From Fulvivirga marina (lineage in GTDB: Bacteria; Bacteroidota; Bacteroidia; Cytophagales; Cyclobacteriaceae), in NCBI RefSeq assembly GCF_016775155.1, contig NZ_JAEUGD010000067.1:62001-126000 (forward strand): a DNA stretch of 64,000 nucleotides, given 5' to 3'. Below are positions 1 through 10,901 of this stretch, in pieces. A program made the translations under genes and the position numbers. The notes beneath the pieces are model-generated. The model was not told where the DNA came from. It saw only the letters and a program-made list of their open reading frames with translations, and searched no databases. Position 1 is the first letter of the stretch. The number at the start of each line of letters is the position of its first letter.

Positions 1-3000
1 TAGAAGTTTGTAAGTTCCTGATCCGTGATGTTAATCCCACCCGGTTTCATGTTCCCTTTGAGCTGCTCTATATTCACCACTGGGCCAGCCGTTTCCGTAT
101 GGCTCAGACGGGCTTCTCCCTGGCTATATATTATTTCTTCATCACCTGACTGGCTACTAATCTCATAATCAATCTGACTATTGCCTTTTTCATACAGGTA
201 AATGTTAAACTCTGTTTGTGCGGCAGCTACCATCGGTGCTGCCCAAACTATGTTGCGTAACTCTATAACTTCTGGCTGTGATAACAACGAGTGCTCTACA
301 GCAGCGCGTGCCATTTCAAGCGCTGCCAGGCCTGGTAATACTTTCACGCCATTTTCGAGCTCCAAATAGGATTCATTTCCACTAAAGCTCGAACCAAAAC
401 GTTGCTGGCTAAGGACTGAAGTGTTTCTATGCAGCAAAGGATGTATCGCTGATGCTGCCGGCGATGTTAGCTGTACGGCTTCATCCGCATCAATCCAGTA
501 ACGCTCTTTTGCAAAAGGATATACTGGTAAGTTGATACGGTTGGGTTTGACGTTGTCATATAATTTGTTCCAATCCAGCTCATATCCTTTCACCCATAGG
601 TTGATGAGATTTGAAAGCTTTCTCTGCTGTACCCATTTATCTATGGTGTCTTGCAGGTCCATGTCTTCAGCAAACAGAGAAATGGTGTCTTCATTGCGCT
701 TAGCTTTGCCTGCGAACACGTTGTTAACGCTCTTCCCTTCAACAAAGGCCTTTAGTTTTTCTGCCAGCTGATCTATACTGCTTGCCACAAGTCCCAAGCG
801 TTGATCCATATCTACCCGGCCTATTTGCAGGGTATAGGCTATATCAGCCAAGCTGAGCGACTGCCCTTCCATGCGGACATAATCTAACAGGTCACTCGCT
901 TTTTGTTTTAGCTGCTCCTCGGTTCGAGCTGACATCGGAATGATGCAGTCTACGTTTTGAAAGCCTGCCGCTGAAGCTCCCGCTCCTACTGGTGACGGGT
1001 ATTCTTCCACAACGATGTGGGCATTGGTTCCGCTGAAACCAAAGGAGCTGATTGCTGCCTTTCGCAGTTCTGAATCCTCTACTTCCCAGTCTTTGAGCTG
1101 GGTATTAACGTAGAACGGGCTATTGTCCAGGCTGATGTGTTCGTTTAACTTCTCAAAGTTAATTGTTGGTGGCAGCTGCTTGTGCTTCATTGACATGATC
1201 AACTTGATCATACCTGCAACTCCTGCCGCCATCAGGCAATGGCCAATATTGCTTTTCACTGAGCCCAGGGCACAGTATTCTTTTTCCTGAGTATATTTTT
1301 TAAAGGACTCTACGAGAGCTTCAACCTCAATCGGATCGCCTAGTTTCGTACCTGTTCCATGTGCTTCCACCAACTGGATAGAGGCCGGATCGATCTTATA
1401 TTTATCGTAAACTTCCTGCTGCAATCTGGATTGTGCTTCTGTATTCGGGGCCGTAATGCCATTGGTTTTTCCATCCTGATTTACACCCCATCCCTGAATA
1501 ACACCAAGAATATTGTCGTTGTCTCTTTCTGCATCCTCAAGTCTTTTCAGCATAACTACACCAACACCTTCACCAGGCACAAATCCGTTGGCGCGCTGAT
1601 CAAAGGAATAACATTTACCATCTGGTGAAAGCATACCCATTTGCGATGTTTTCAAGTGCATATCCGGTCCGGCTCCGATATAGACCCCTCCGGCAAGTAC
1701 CGTATCACTTTTTCCGAGTACTAACGAGTCACAAGCATTGGCAATAGCTACCAGTGATGACGAACATGCTGTATCAATAGTTAAGCAAGGTCCTTGCAAA
1801 TTCAGGAAGTAAGATATGCGTGCTGCCAAAATGGAGTTATCTCCTCCGGTGAAACCATAAGCACTTATCTGCAAGTCTCTTGATAACAGGTGATAATCTC
1901 CCTGTCCGCAACCTACATAAACACCACATTTGCTGTTACCCAACGATTTGGCACTGTAGCCTGCATTTTCTATCGCATGCCAGCAAGCCTGTAAAAACAA
2001 CCTTTGCTGTGGATCCATGCTTTCCGCTTCTGAAGGTGAGATGTTAAAAAACAATGGATCAAAAAGATCGTATTCTTCTAACACTCCCATCCACCTGCTA
2101 TAGGTTTTTCCTGACGTTACTTCACCTTCCTGATAGTATTGATCGATATCCCAACGCTTTTTGGGTATTTCTCTAATGCAATTTTTGCCTTCAGCTATAT
2201 TTTGCCAGAACTCTTCTACGTTTTTGGCTTCCGGGAATTGTCCCGCCATACCTATTATTGCGATAGCCTGAGACTGCTGCTCTTTGACAGGAGCTGTAGT
2301 GGAGGTAACTGACAGGCTGCGTCGTGAGGTAAGTTTTCTCAATGTAGGTGTCAAAGCAACTTTACTTTGTAATCCAGCTACTGGTTGTTTTTCCAGTACA
2401 GGCTCAACTTCAACAGGTAATGTTCCGCTCTTCTCAGCTTCGTCTTTTACATAGCTGCTAAACTGTTTTAGGTTTGGATAGCTGTAAACTTTGGTAGCGT
2501 TGATCGAGATCTTATATTTTTCATTGATCTTGCGTATCCATGTCACACCAATGATGGAATCCAGACCTAAGTCTACAAACTGGCTGTCTTCATCGATATC
2601 ACTTTCTTCCATGTGCAACTCCTGAGCTAACATGGACTTAAGACTGGCTAAGATAGCTGGTTGTGCATCTTTTGGTGCGGATACAGGTGTTGCCACCGGT
2701 GTACTTTGTACTGAGACAGGAGCCTTTGAGATAGTACCCGCTTTTTCTGCCTCATCTTTGACATAGCCACTGAACTGTTTCAGATTCGGATAGCTGTAAA
2801 CTTTGGTAGCGTTGATCGAGATCTTATACTTTTCATTGATCTTGCGTATCCACGTTACACCAATGATAGAATCCAGACCTAAGTCTACAAACTGACTGTC
2901 TTCATCTATATCACTTTCTTCCATGTGTAACTCTTGAGCCAACATCATTTTGAGTGTGGCTAAGATCTCATGCTGTACATCCGCATTGGCTGTTGTATTT

Positions 3001-6000
3001 TGTACAGGAGCAGAAGTAGTTTGTGTAGGTTGATCTTCTCCTTCCTGATGGAAGTTGCTTTGGATCTGCTGCAATGTATCAGTACGTCCAACAAATGTCT
3101 TCTCATGCATGTCCAGTTCCTGCAAATAGTTTTCTTCCAGGCGAGCCTGAAGGTGTGCTGTCAACTGGTGCTTAAGGGCAACCAGACTGGAACGGGAGTG
3201 CCTAACGATTTGTCTGGCCAGATCAAACGCTGTTTTTATTACTTCCTTTCTTGGTATCACAGGAAGTAACAATCCTTTATTTTTCAAGTCTCTACCGGAG
3301 TATTCCACTGCTGTGAGCAAGGTTTCACGTGCCAGGTCATATCCTGTTCTATCTGGAAATATCATGGTAGAACCTGCCCCAGGTGTAAAACCATAGGTCA
3401 TATACGGACTCACGTAGTGGCTTTCGTCACTGAACAGGGTAAAGTCAGCAAACATACCCATTGACCATCCTGCTCCGATTCCATGTCCCTGCATGGCTGC
3501 GATAACCGGAACTTTGCACTCCATGGCCAGGTGGTAGATCTTGGTATCTGTAAACTTGATTTTTCCTTCCTGGATATCCAATAGCATTTCCTTGGTACCT
3601 CCGGAGATGAAATAGTTATCGTAGCCAGTGAGAATAACTGCTTTATAGGTTGGCGTTTGAGCAATGTGCTCAAATACCTCTACTACACCTTCCATAAATG
3701 CAGGAGAGAACATGTTCTTCGCCTCACGGTCTTCCATCCTCACTTCCACAATGCCTTCGGGATGAACCGTAGCTTTGACTACTGGTGATTTCAGGTTGAT
3801 GGCCGTTGGTGCTTTAGGTAAGGTACCTGAAGTTTTCTCTTCTGTCTCTACCCATTCCGGCAATTGCATCTGCTCCGCACTTACTATCGCTGCCCTATCC
3901 TTTTTCCAGGAGGTTACTGCCACCCATGGCAGTTTCGTCCATTGCTGCGCCTGTTGCTGTGCTGCTGACAGTACATCACTTGATACTGAAGTAGCTCCGG
4001 TTTGCTGTAGGTCGGCTCCGGTATAGACTTTTTCGGTCAGCAATATCTCTTTGCAAACATGGTGACTCAATCGGTCGCCTAAAATCATGGTGGCTACCCT
4101 TGCCAGTTTTGTATCTTGTAGAAGGCTGGCTGCCGAGTAGGTGCCTGTTTCCCGGTAGATGCAGGCATCACATGACTGGCTGATTAACCAACCGGCATCA
4201 GTCGCTCCTTCCGTTGCTGCAATGACTGGAACCGGTGATGCATTCAGCGTCTCCAAAAGAGAGAGAACTTCGTCTGACTTACCTGATACAAATTCAGGAT
4301 TATCACTGGTCAATATGACCGCCTTATAGTGTTTACCTTTTTCAATCTGACTGAAGATTTCAGTCAGGCCTGAGGATATATCTTTTAACTTATCTTTCTT
4401 CTTGCTTTTTGCGATTTTCAAAGTCAACACCTGCTCCGCTTCTGCCTCTACTTTCAGTAGTTTGGAACTGCTGGTGATTTGATGACTAGCTGCGACTTTG
4501 CTTTCTGTTTTTAAGCTTTTTACTGCCTTTAACATTTCGGTCTCTGCCAATATATGGCGGCCTAAATGCTGCTTGAGCAAGCTCAGTGATAATGCTGATT
4601 TACTGGCAAGGTCTTCTGCTAATTGTTTAGCATAGACCTCCACTTCATCTGATGGTACAATAGGGAAACTCCAGCCATTGGCCTTCAACTCCCTGCCACT
4701 TCTCGCTGCTGATTGGTATAACAGATCTTTTGCAAAAGCTTCTCCAAAGCGTTCTATTAATACCTTCTCTTCGCTTACTGTAGGTAGTAAACCTTCAACA
4801 GTGTAGGCATATGTGCTTGCTTCGCTACATACCATGAAGTCGCACAACGCTCCTACCATAAAACCTGCCCCCGTGGCATCACCCTGCATGACTGCTATCA
4901 CAGGGTGGGGAAATGATGCCAGGGTTTGATACAGGTTTTCTTCTATGGCTATGTTAAATTCTTCTCTGCCTCCCTGAAGGAATACCGAATTACTTCCGCT
5001 CAGCGTCAGTGCTTTTACTGATTCGGATTGTTTTAAATATTCGAGAGTATGCACTAGTTGTGCTGCTACTTCCTTGGAAAGGTTGTTGCTTTTAGCATCT
5101 ATCTTTATCGCGTAGATTCCATTACCGTTATCAAACAGACTTATATAAGAAGCTTCGCTGGTTGATGAAGCTGCCTTGGCCATACCCGTTGAGGTACTGG
5201 ATAGGCTAATGGATACTTTTTGTGTTGATTCGCGATCTGTACTTTCTAATTTTGCTTTTTCTGGCGCTACTAAGGATACATTGGTAGGTTTCTTTAGGGA
5301 AACGGTTGCAAACTTCTGTACTTCAAACATATCAGATGCTGCATTTTTACCTATAGGCGGTGCTATATGTATTTGTTTTGGCGCTACAGCCATTGACTTT
5401 GGCTCTTCTTGAGGTTCATATTCCTCCTGTACTTCAACAGGCTGAATTTCAAAAGATAAGGCCTCTGTCTGATAGCTTACTCCCCGCAGTTGTACACATA
5501 CATTACCTCGTGAATCGCATAGGTCAATATCAACTTTGTCTTTACTATTTACCGAATAACGCACCCAAGCATACATCTCCCTGGTACCCTCTTTTATGAT
5601 ATTCAATGAATCGATACCATAAGCCAACAATGGTTGATCAGTTTCTTCTGTACTGACTAGTAATGCCATACCTGCCTGGAATGCACCATCTGCTACACTC
5701 GGATGCAAAGCAAATGCTTCATGGCTTGACTCCAGGGCTTTCGGTAAACGCAGGTGTGCTAACAGTTGCTGACTATCCTGGTAAATAGAAGTTATGGCTT
5801 GATATGATGGTCCATAGGACAGCCCCATGCTACTAAAGGCGGAGTACAGAACGGTTTGTTCTAAAGGACCATCCACCAGCTGTTTTCTCAGCTGTTCGAC
5901 ATCTATAACAGTCGGGGACAATTGTGCTTTAATGGCTGCCTGCCCCTGGCAATGGACTTTTACTTCTCCATTGTCCTGGCTATATATTTCAAAATCAATT

Positions 6001-9000
6001 TCTTCATTACTTTGAGCAAAAAGAGCTACGCTTACTTTATTACCTGGTTTGATGTCTGTCGGGCCTGACCAAACTATGTTATGAAGTTCAAGCCCGTGTG
6101 TTCCAACCTGTGTGGGTAAAGCCTGCTCTATGGCAACTCTGGCCATTTCCAGGTAGGCTGCTGCAGGAAGCACGTTACCTGTGCTACCCTTTGAAAGAAA
6201 GAGTTCTTCTCCGGTAAATGTAGAGCTATAGCTCTGCTGACCAAGATCGGACGTATTGCGGTGAAGCAAAGGGTGAAGCACTTCTGCCGCTGTAGTTACA
6301 GGCAGTTGCTGTACTTTCTCAGTCTGTTCAATCCAGTAGCGGTTTTTGGCAAACGGATAGGTTGGCAGGGTAATACGTTTAGGTAAATTATCACCGAAAA
6401 TATCTTTGGTATAAAGTTTATTCCACTCAATATCTGCTCCTGCAATCCACTTTTCTGCGATTTTTTCCAAGTCCCTTTCAGAAAGCTTCAATGCTTCCAG
6501 TGGCTGCTCACCCTCTGATGGTTGACCTACCTGGCCTGTCCAAATTCCTTCAATTTCATGCTCACCTGACAGCCATTGCTGAAGTTTTTTACGCAGGTCT
6601 TCCCAGCCAGTTACTTTGATGGCCAGTCGATGCTTCATTGGCATACGACCCACCTGCCAGTTATATATGGCATCTGTAAAATGCGTGGTACCGGCTACTT
6701 TTTCTGACCATCTAACAACTTTTTCTGCATACTCTCTGAGTCTGTCATTATTGGCTGCCGACAATACGAACAAGTTGTGATCTACAGCAATACTTTCTTT
6801 AGCTTCAGTTTCATACTCCTGCACTACTACGTGTGCATTGGCTCCTCCCGATCCGAAACTACTCACTCCTGCCAGACGTGGCGTCTCTACTTCCCAGTCC
6901 TGAAGTCTGTTTTGAATTCGGAAAGAGGTTCCCTCAAGCTGTATTTTAGGGTTAAGGTCTTTATAGTTAATGGATGGAGGTAACTGACGGTGCTGCATCG
7001 CCAGGATCACTTTCAACAAACCAGTAATCCCTGCTGCTGATTCGAGGTGGCCCAAGTTACTTTTAACCGAACCGATACCACAATCCCTGGCCTCTTCTGC
7101 TGACACCAGTTTGGTATAAGCTGTTTTAATTCCTTGAATTTCAATCGGGTCTCCCAATGAGGTACCTGTACCATGAGCTTCAATATAGCTGAGTTCTTGT
7201 GGCGATATGCCTGCGTTTTTCCAGGCTGCAGTATACAGCTCGCTTTGCTTTTGCGGGTTAGGTACGGTCAGTCCACCTCCTAGTCCGCCATGGTTGATTG
7301 CACTACCTTTGATAATAGCTCGTATCTGATCTTTGTCTTCTATGGCTTTGTGTAAAGGCTTAAGCATTAGCATCACGGCGCCCTCTGAACGAACATAGCC
7401 ATTGGCACTCGCATCAAATACTTTACAACGTGAATCAGGAGAAAGCATGCCCGCACTTTGATAAGCTATAGACAAGTCAGGGTAACAAATAAAATTAACC
7501 CCTCCTACCAGCGCTGAAGAGCACTCGCCCGATCGTAAAGATTTAATGGCTGTATGCAATGCTACCAAAGAGGCAGAACATGCTGTGTCGATGATTAGAC
7601 TGGGACCATTAAAATCATAGAAATAAGAAATACGGTTGGCCAATACGGCCAGTGAACTACCTATGGCATGGTGCGCCTGGGTTTCCAGGTTGGCAGATTG
7701 CATGAGGCGATAATAATCACAATTGCTGGCACCGATGAATACACCAGTATCGGAACCTTTTAATGTGGCTGGTACAATGGAAGCATCTTCCAAACATGAC
7801 CAGGCAAGTTCTAAGAGAATACGCTGTTGTGGATCTGTAGCGGTTGCTTCTTTAGGCGACATGCGGAAGAATGACGCATCAAAAGTATCTCCCTGATGAA
7901 GAAACCCTCCATGATCTATTCCTGATCTTTCTGCCCCGGCAGGCCATTCTCCCCTTTCTTTAGGGAACGGACTGATCATGCTTTTGGCTGAAGAAAGAGC
8001 CTCCCATAGATCGTCTGCTGATTCTATTCCTCCGGGAAGTTTACAAGAGATACCTACTATAGCTATGTCGGTATCCAATGCTTCTTTACCACTAGTTATG
8101 TTTTGTTGTTTTTCCTGTCCGCTTACTTCTATATGAAGTGGGCCAGTAACGGCTTCTGTATGAGATGCCAGGTAATTAATTACTTTATTAAGGCTATTAT
8201 GCTCAAAGAAGAATCCGGCCTGAAGCTCCATGTTGAATTTTTCTTCGATCTGCTTTTGAAGCAGCAACAGGTCGGCAGAGTTCAATCCTATCTCCATGAT
8301 CGGGCGGTCGAAGTCTGCCGTAGTTATTTGAATATCCAGCAGTGCATTTACTTTATTTAGCAAATACTTACTGATCTGCTGTTTGTCAACCGCTGATCCA
8401 TTATTCTGCTTAGTTGTACCCTCTGGTATAGTGGCGTTAACCTCCAGAGTTGAAAGGTAGTCAACAACTTTATTCAGGTTGTTGTATTCAAAGAAAAATC
8501 CAGTTTGTAGGGCCTGGCTAAATTTCTCTTCGATCTGCTTTTGCAAAGCCATAAGATCTACTGAACTCAATCCTGTCTCCATAACAGGACGATCAAAATC
8601 TGTTGTGCCATCTGTATCTAGCAAGCCTGCCACGGCATCTTGTAGAAACTGTCTGATTTCGGCAGTGTTCAGGGTAGCTTTAGCTTGAGACTTAACCGGC
8701 TGCTCGTTAGCTATGGTCCTGTTCCTATTATTTTGTGCAAGTCTGCTAAGTATATCATACTCTATCAATACACCATACCCGAGGTTGGCAGTATCCAGCG
8801 GGCGATAGTTGGCAACAGGCTTTACTATCCGTGCCCCATGTGCATCATGAAATGCAAGGATAGGATCTTGCTTGCTACCTTTTAGCTGAATATATCTTTC
8901 CATCGGTACCGCCTCATTGGTGTTGTAGTTTTTACAAAGGCTTACCGCAACCACCCTTGTAATGCCCGGAATAAGGCTACACCGCTGAAGCATAAATTCC

Positions 9001-10853
9001 AAAAGTTGATCTCCATAACTCAGGTTTTGAGTATCTGGATGGATATTTACCGCGATCAACTGTATTATTGAACCTTCAGGGTTATGTAATTCATGAACGT
9101 TCCCTGAATCATGTTTTTCAATCTCTGCATCATTGATAATGCGCTGGCTGTAAATCACCCCCTGCACCTTGCCTTCTTTTTCGAGCACAAATTGCCCTTG
9201 TGGGTATTGCTTTATCCGCGCAAGGATTTGCTCTTTCGGTGTTCTTAATGATTCCTTCCAACACAGGTCTTCAAGTTGCAACAGGCTTTCAATATCGTCT
9301 TCAATAGCGAAGCGAATGATATAGTCCCGTTTGGTCAGTTGGTGTAAGCTTACCCGGCTGAAGCTTGATAGTTCGGGGTAATGCTTTACCTGGTATTTGT
9401 TGAATAAACCTGTGTTTGCCGCCAGGATTAAAAAGGCTTCTGCTCCAATTAAATAGTGATGCGCCAGACCGTGAATGGTATCGAAATAAAAATTTTCAGA
9501 GCGATCAAGGTATTCAAAAGCCTTATGGGCCGGCAGTGTGTGAGCTTCAAGTAGCAGCAATCGAGACTGTTCTATACTTTCTGCCCAGGCCCGTAAATGT
9601 CTTTGCCAATGGCTTAAAACAGTTAAGGCATCCAGTATTTGTCCGTTCTGGTCAACATAATGCTCCAACTGGCCGGCCACAAGCGGAGAGAGTGAATCAT
9701 TAATGGGTTGTTTCGCATCAATAGCCAGGGTATGATCCGAAAAGGAATGTATATGAAGGACATCCTTTTCCGTTTTTACCCCTAGATCTTTCAATTTCTT
9801 CCTGATATCATCCGGATTATTGATATCTCCTGCCATTGTCTGATGAGGTATTCCTGCTGATTTTAAGGCTTCAGAAGCTTTTTTCAATGCCTGTGCATCT
9901 GTGCCAACACCAACCAGCTGTAAAGGGTACTGTTCCAGATGTTGTCCTCGCCGTGTATGCTCACTCACAGTGGCATAAATATCCTTGAGTAAGGTACCAT
10001 CACTGCAAGCGGCATCTACAATTACCTGTGGCTGCTCTTCGACAGGAACCTGGTTAAAGATATCGATGATCTCTTGTTGAATATCCTTATAGTAGCGGTC
10101 ATGTAGTGCTTTTTCTGCTTTGGCTTCGAATGCTTTATCCACATGAGTAGCTTCCTTATTCTTTCCCTTTCCAAAAACACGTTTAGGGTCTCCAAAGAGC
10201 AGCTGATCTATGCCTTGTAGCATCGGTCTGTAAGCTATTACATCAGCCCAAACATCGGCCTGCAATATATGCCTACCTTCTTCTGTCAGCAGACCATCAT
10301 TAGTTAACCATTTGTAACGAACAAATAGCTGCTCAACGGGCTCTGCCAAGTCTTTGTTCAACTGACCAAGTACCTCTTTAAAGTTGTCTTTATCTGTTTC
10401 TAAAACTAAGGTATTAAGAGACTTGAGGCTTGTGATAAGTGGGGCTATAATTGCGCCCTTAACCAGGTCACTTCCCAGGTTGTTACTATCCGGGCTGGTC
10501 AAAAGTACCTTTTCAATTTGCTTGCCAAGTCGTTTGGCATAGGTCACCTTTTGTGTAAGACTCTCCGGCTCTATAGCATATAGCGAGGTCAGGTTAAGGT
10601 CAAGGAGACCCTTATCCACTCGGCCCGTAAGACGATAGGCATCCTTATCATTTTTTTCAAGCCAGCCTAGCGACTCCAGTGCCTGAAGTGCCACGGAAAA
10701 GTAACTTTCATTAGCCTTAAGTTCTTTTATCAGCCCTTTGCGTGTGTGAAATTTATTTCCATCAAGTAATGTAAACAGTCCATGTTTATGGCAAGCCTCA
10801 ATAACAGGCATAGCCACGTATCCATGGCAGCAAAACTTCAATAATTTTAGCAT
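1..10853 (-). CDS. trans-AT PKS loading/beta-branching subunit (partial, C-terminus outside window)
   Basis: Open frame of at least 3617 residues from ATG at 10853, running off the left edge. Order seen: MT-like adaptor (1-500, degenerate SAM loop near 280), GNAT (505-645), ACP (Ser764), ACP (Ser859), KS (Cys1092; HGTGT and GHLE histidines intact), DH-like (1520-1800), three crotonase/ECH-like domains (about 1900-2097, 2125-2310, 2357-2560), two near-identical ACPs (Ser2662, Ser2766), KS (Cys3030), DH-like. Adaptor-GNAT-ACP starts are known from curacin, apratoxin and pederin-type synthases, where GNAT loads the starter acyl. There is no KR before the ECH block, and both following ACPs have Trp six residues after the Ser, the beta-branching mark. 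The first module therefore probably adds a beta-branch with HMG-synthase-cassette enzymes not in this window. Both DH-like domains lack the catalytic His (Ser1554, Glu3498). No AT domain is present. Confidence 0.93.
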   Translation of the reverse strand, partial: MLKLLKFCCHGYVAMPVIEACHKHGLFTLLDGNKFHTRKGLIKELKANESYFSVALQALESLGWLEKNDKDAYRLTGRVDKGLLDLNLTSLYAIEPESLTQKVTYAKRLGKQIEKVLLTSPDSNNLGSDLVKGAIIAPLITSLKSLNTLVLETDKDNFKEVLGQLNKDLAEPVEQLFVRYKWLTNDGLLTEEGRHILQADVWADVIAYRPMLQGIDQLLFGDPKRVFGKGKNKEATHVDKAFEAKAEKALHDRYYKDIQQEIIDIFNQVPVEEQPQVIVDAACSDGTLLKDIYATVSEHTRRGQHLEQYPLQLVGVGTDAQALKKASEALKSAGIPHQTMAGDINNPDDIRKKLKDLGVKTEKDVLHIHSFSDHTLAIDAKQPINDSLSPLVAGQLEHYVDQNGQILDALTVLSHWQRHLRAWAESIEQSRLLLLEAHTLPAHKAFEYLDRSENFYFDTIHGLAHHYLIGAEAFLILAANTGLFNKYQVKHYPELSSFSRVSLHQLTKRDYIIRFAIEDDIESLLQLEDLCWKESLRTPKEQILARIKQYPQGQFVLEKEGKVQGVIYSQRIINDAEIEKHDSGNVHELHNPEGSIIQLIAVNIHPDTQNLSYGDQLLEFMLQRCSLIPGITRVVAVSLCKNYNTNEAVPMERYIQLKGSKQDPILAFHDAHGARIVKPVANYRPLDTANLGYGVLIEYDILSRLAQNNRNRTIANEQPVKSQAKATLNTAEIRQFLQDAVAGLLDTDGTTDFDRPVMETGLSSVDLMALQKQIEEKFSQALQTGFFFEYNNLNKVVDYLSTLEVNATIPEGTTKQNNGSAVDKQQISKYLLNKVNALLDIQITTADFDRPIMEIGLNSADLLLLQKQIEEKFNMELQAGFFFEHNSLNKVINYLASHTEAVTGPLHIEVSGQEKQQNITSGKEALDTDIAIVGISCKLPGGIESADDLWEALSSAKSMISPFPKERGEWPAGAERSGIDHGGFLHQGDTFDASFFRMSPKEATATDPQQRILLELAWSCLEDASIVPATLKGSDTGVFIGASNCDYYRLMQSANLETQAHHAIGSSLAVLANRISYFYDFNGPSLIIDTACSASLVALHTAIKSLRSGECSSALVGGVNFICYPDLSIAYQSAGMLSPDSRCKVFDASANGYVRSEGAVMLMLKPLHKAIEDKDQIRAIIKGSAINHGGLGGGLTVPNPQKQSELYTAAWKNAGISPQELSYIEAHGTGTSLGDPIEIQGIKTAYTKLVSAEEARDCGIGSVKSNLGHLESAAGITGLLKVILAMQHRQLPPSINYKDLNPKIQLEGTSFRIQNRLQDWEVETPRLAGVSSFGSGGANAHVVVQEYETEAKESIAVDHNLFVLSAANNDRLREYAEKVVRWSEKVAGTTHFTDAIYNWQVGRMPMKHRLAIKVTGWEDLRKKLQQWLSGEHEIEGIWTGQVGQPSEGEQPLEALKLSERDLEKIAEKWIAGADIEWNKLYTKDIFGDNLPKRITLPTYPFAKNRYWIEQTEKVQQLPVTTAAEVLHPLLHRNTSDLGQQSYSSTFTGEELFLSKGSTGNVLPAAAYLEMARVAIEQALPTQVGTHGLELHNIVWSGPTDIKPGNKVSVALFAQSNEEIDFEIYSQDNGEVKVHCQGQAAIKAQLSPTVIDVEQLRKQLVDGPLEQTVLYSAFSSMGLSYGPSYQAITSIYQDSQQLLAHLRLPKALESSHEAFALHPSVADGAFQAGMALLVSTEETDQPLLAYGIDSLNIIKEGTREMYAWVRYSVNSKDKVDIDLCDSRGNVCVQLRGVSYQTEALSFEIQPVEVQEEYEPQEEPKSMAVAPKQIHIAPPIGKNAASDMFEVQKFATVSLKKPTNVSLVAPEKAKLESTDRESTQKVSISLSSTSTGMAKAASSTSEASYISLFDNGNGIYAIKIDAKSNNLSKEVAAQLVHTLEYLKQSESVKALTLSGSNSVFLQGGREEFNIAIEENLYQTLASFPHPVIAVMQGDATGAGFMVGALCDFMVCSEASTYAYTVEGLLPTVSEEKVLIERFGEAFAKDLLYQSAARSGRELKANGWSFPIVPSDEVEVYAKQLAEDLASKSALSLSLLKQHLGRHILAETEMLKAVKSLKTESKVAASHQITSSSKLLKVEAEAEQVLTLKIAKSKKKDKLKDISSGLTEIFSQIEKGKHYKAVILTSDNPEFVSGKSDEVLSLLETLNASPVPVIAATEGATDAGWLISQSCDACIYRETGTYSAASLLQDTKLARVATMILGDRLSHHVCKEILLTEKVYTGADLQQTGATSVSSDVLSAAQQQAQQWTKLPWVAVTSWKKDRAAIVSAEQMQLPEWVETEEKTSGTLPKAPTAINLKSPVVKATVHPEGIVEVRMEDREAKNMFSPAFMEGVVEVFEHIAQTPTYKAVILTGYDNYFISGGTKEMLLDIQEGKIKFTDTKIYHLAMECKVPVIAAMQGHGIGAGWSMGMFADFTLFSDESHYVSPYMTYGFTPGAGSTMIFPDRTGYDLARETLLTAVEYSGRDLKNKGLLLPVIPRKEVIKTAFDLARQIVRHSRSSLVALKHQLTAHLQARLEENYLQELDMHEKTFVGRTDTLQQIQSNFHQEGEDQPTQTTSAPVQNTTANADVQHEILATLKMMLAQELHMEESDIDEDSQFVDLGLDSIIGVTWIRKINEKYKISINATKVYSYPNLKQFSGYVKDEAEKAGTISKAPVSVQSTPVATPVSAPKDAQPAILASLKSMLAQELHMEESDIDEDSQFVDLGLDSIIGVTWIRKINEKYKISINATKVYSYPNLKQFSSYVKDEAEKSGTLPVEVEPVLEKQPVAGLQSKVALTPTLRKLTSRRSLSVTSTTAPVKEQQSQAIAIIGMAGQFPEAKNVEEFWQNIAEGKNCIREIPKKRWDIDQYYQEGEVTSGKTYSRWMGVLEEYDLFDPLFFNISPSEAESMDPQQRLFLQACWHAIENAGYSAKSLGNSKCGVYVGCGQGDYHLLSRDLQISAYGFTGGDNSILAARISYFLNLQGPCLTIDTACSSSLVAIANACDSLVLGKSDTVLAGGVYIGAGPDMHLKTSQMGMLSPDGKCYSFDQRANGFVPGEGVGVVMLKRLEDAERDNDNILGVIQGWGVNQDGKTNGITAPNTEAQSRLQQEVYDKYKIDPASIQLVEAHGTGTKLGDPIEVEALVESFKKYTQEKEYCALGSVKSNIGHCLMAAGVAGMIKLIMSMKHKQLPPTINFEKLNEHISLDNSPFYVNTQLKDWEVEDSELRKAAISSFGFSGTNAHIVVEEYPSPVGAGASAAGFQNVDCIIPMSARTEEQLKQKASDLLDYVRMEGQSLSLADIAYTLQIGRVDMDQRLGLVASSIDQLAEKLKAFVEGKSVNNVFAGKAKRNEDTISLFAEDMDLQDTIDKWVQQRKLSNLINLWVKGYELDWNKLYDNVKPNRINLPVYPFAKERYWIDADEAVQLTSPAASAIHPLLHRNTSVLSQQRFGSSFSGNESYLELENGVKVLPGLAALEMARAAVEHSLLSQPEVIELRNIVWAAPMVAAAQTEFNIYLYEKGNSQIDYEISSQSGDEEIIYSQGEARLSHTETAGPVVNIEQLKGNMKPGGINITDQELTNF
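2441..2975 (-). repeat. tandem ACP-coding repeat, period 312 bp
   Basis: Two copies (2441-2663 and 2753-2975) of nearly the same DNA encode consecutive ACPs. The cores around the phosphopantetheine serines (Ser2662 and Ser2766) are identical at the protein level, and most differences are silent. The spacing is exactly 104 codons. This indicates recent duplication or gene conversion. Tandem ACPs are common where HMG-synthase beta-branching occurs. Confidence 0.9.
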
Positions 10854-10901
10854 CTAATTATCCGGAAAGAATTAAAAAGAATATTCAATTTTTTGTTAAA
10901 A

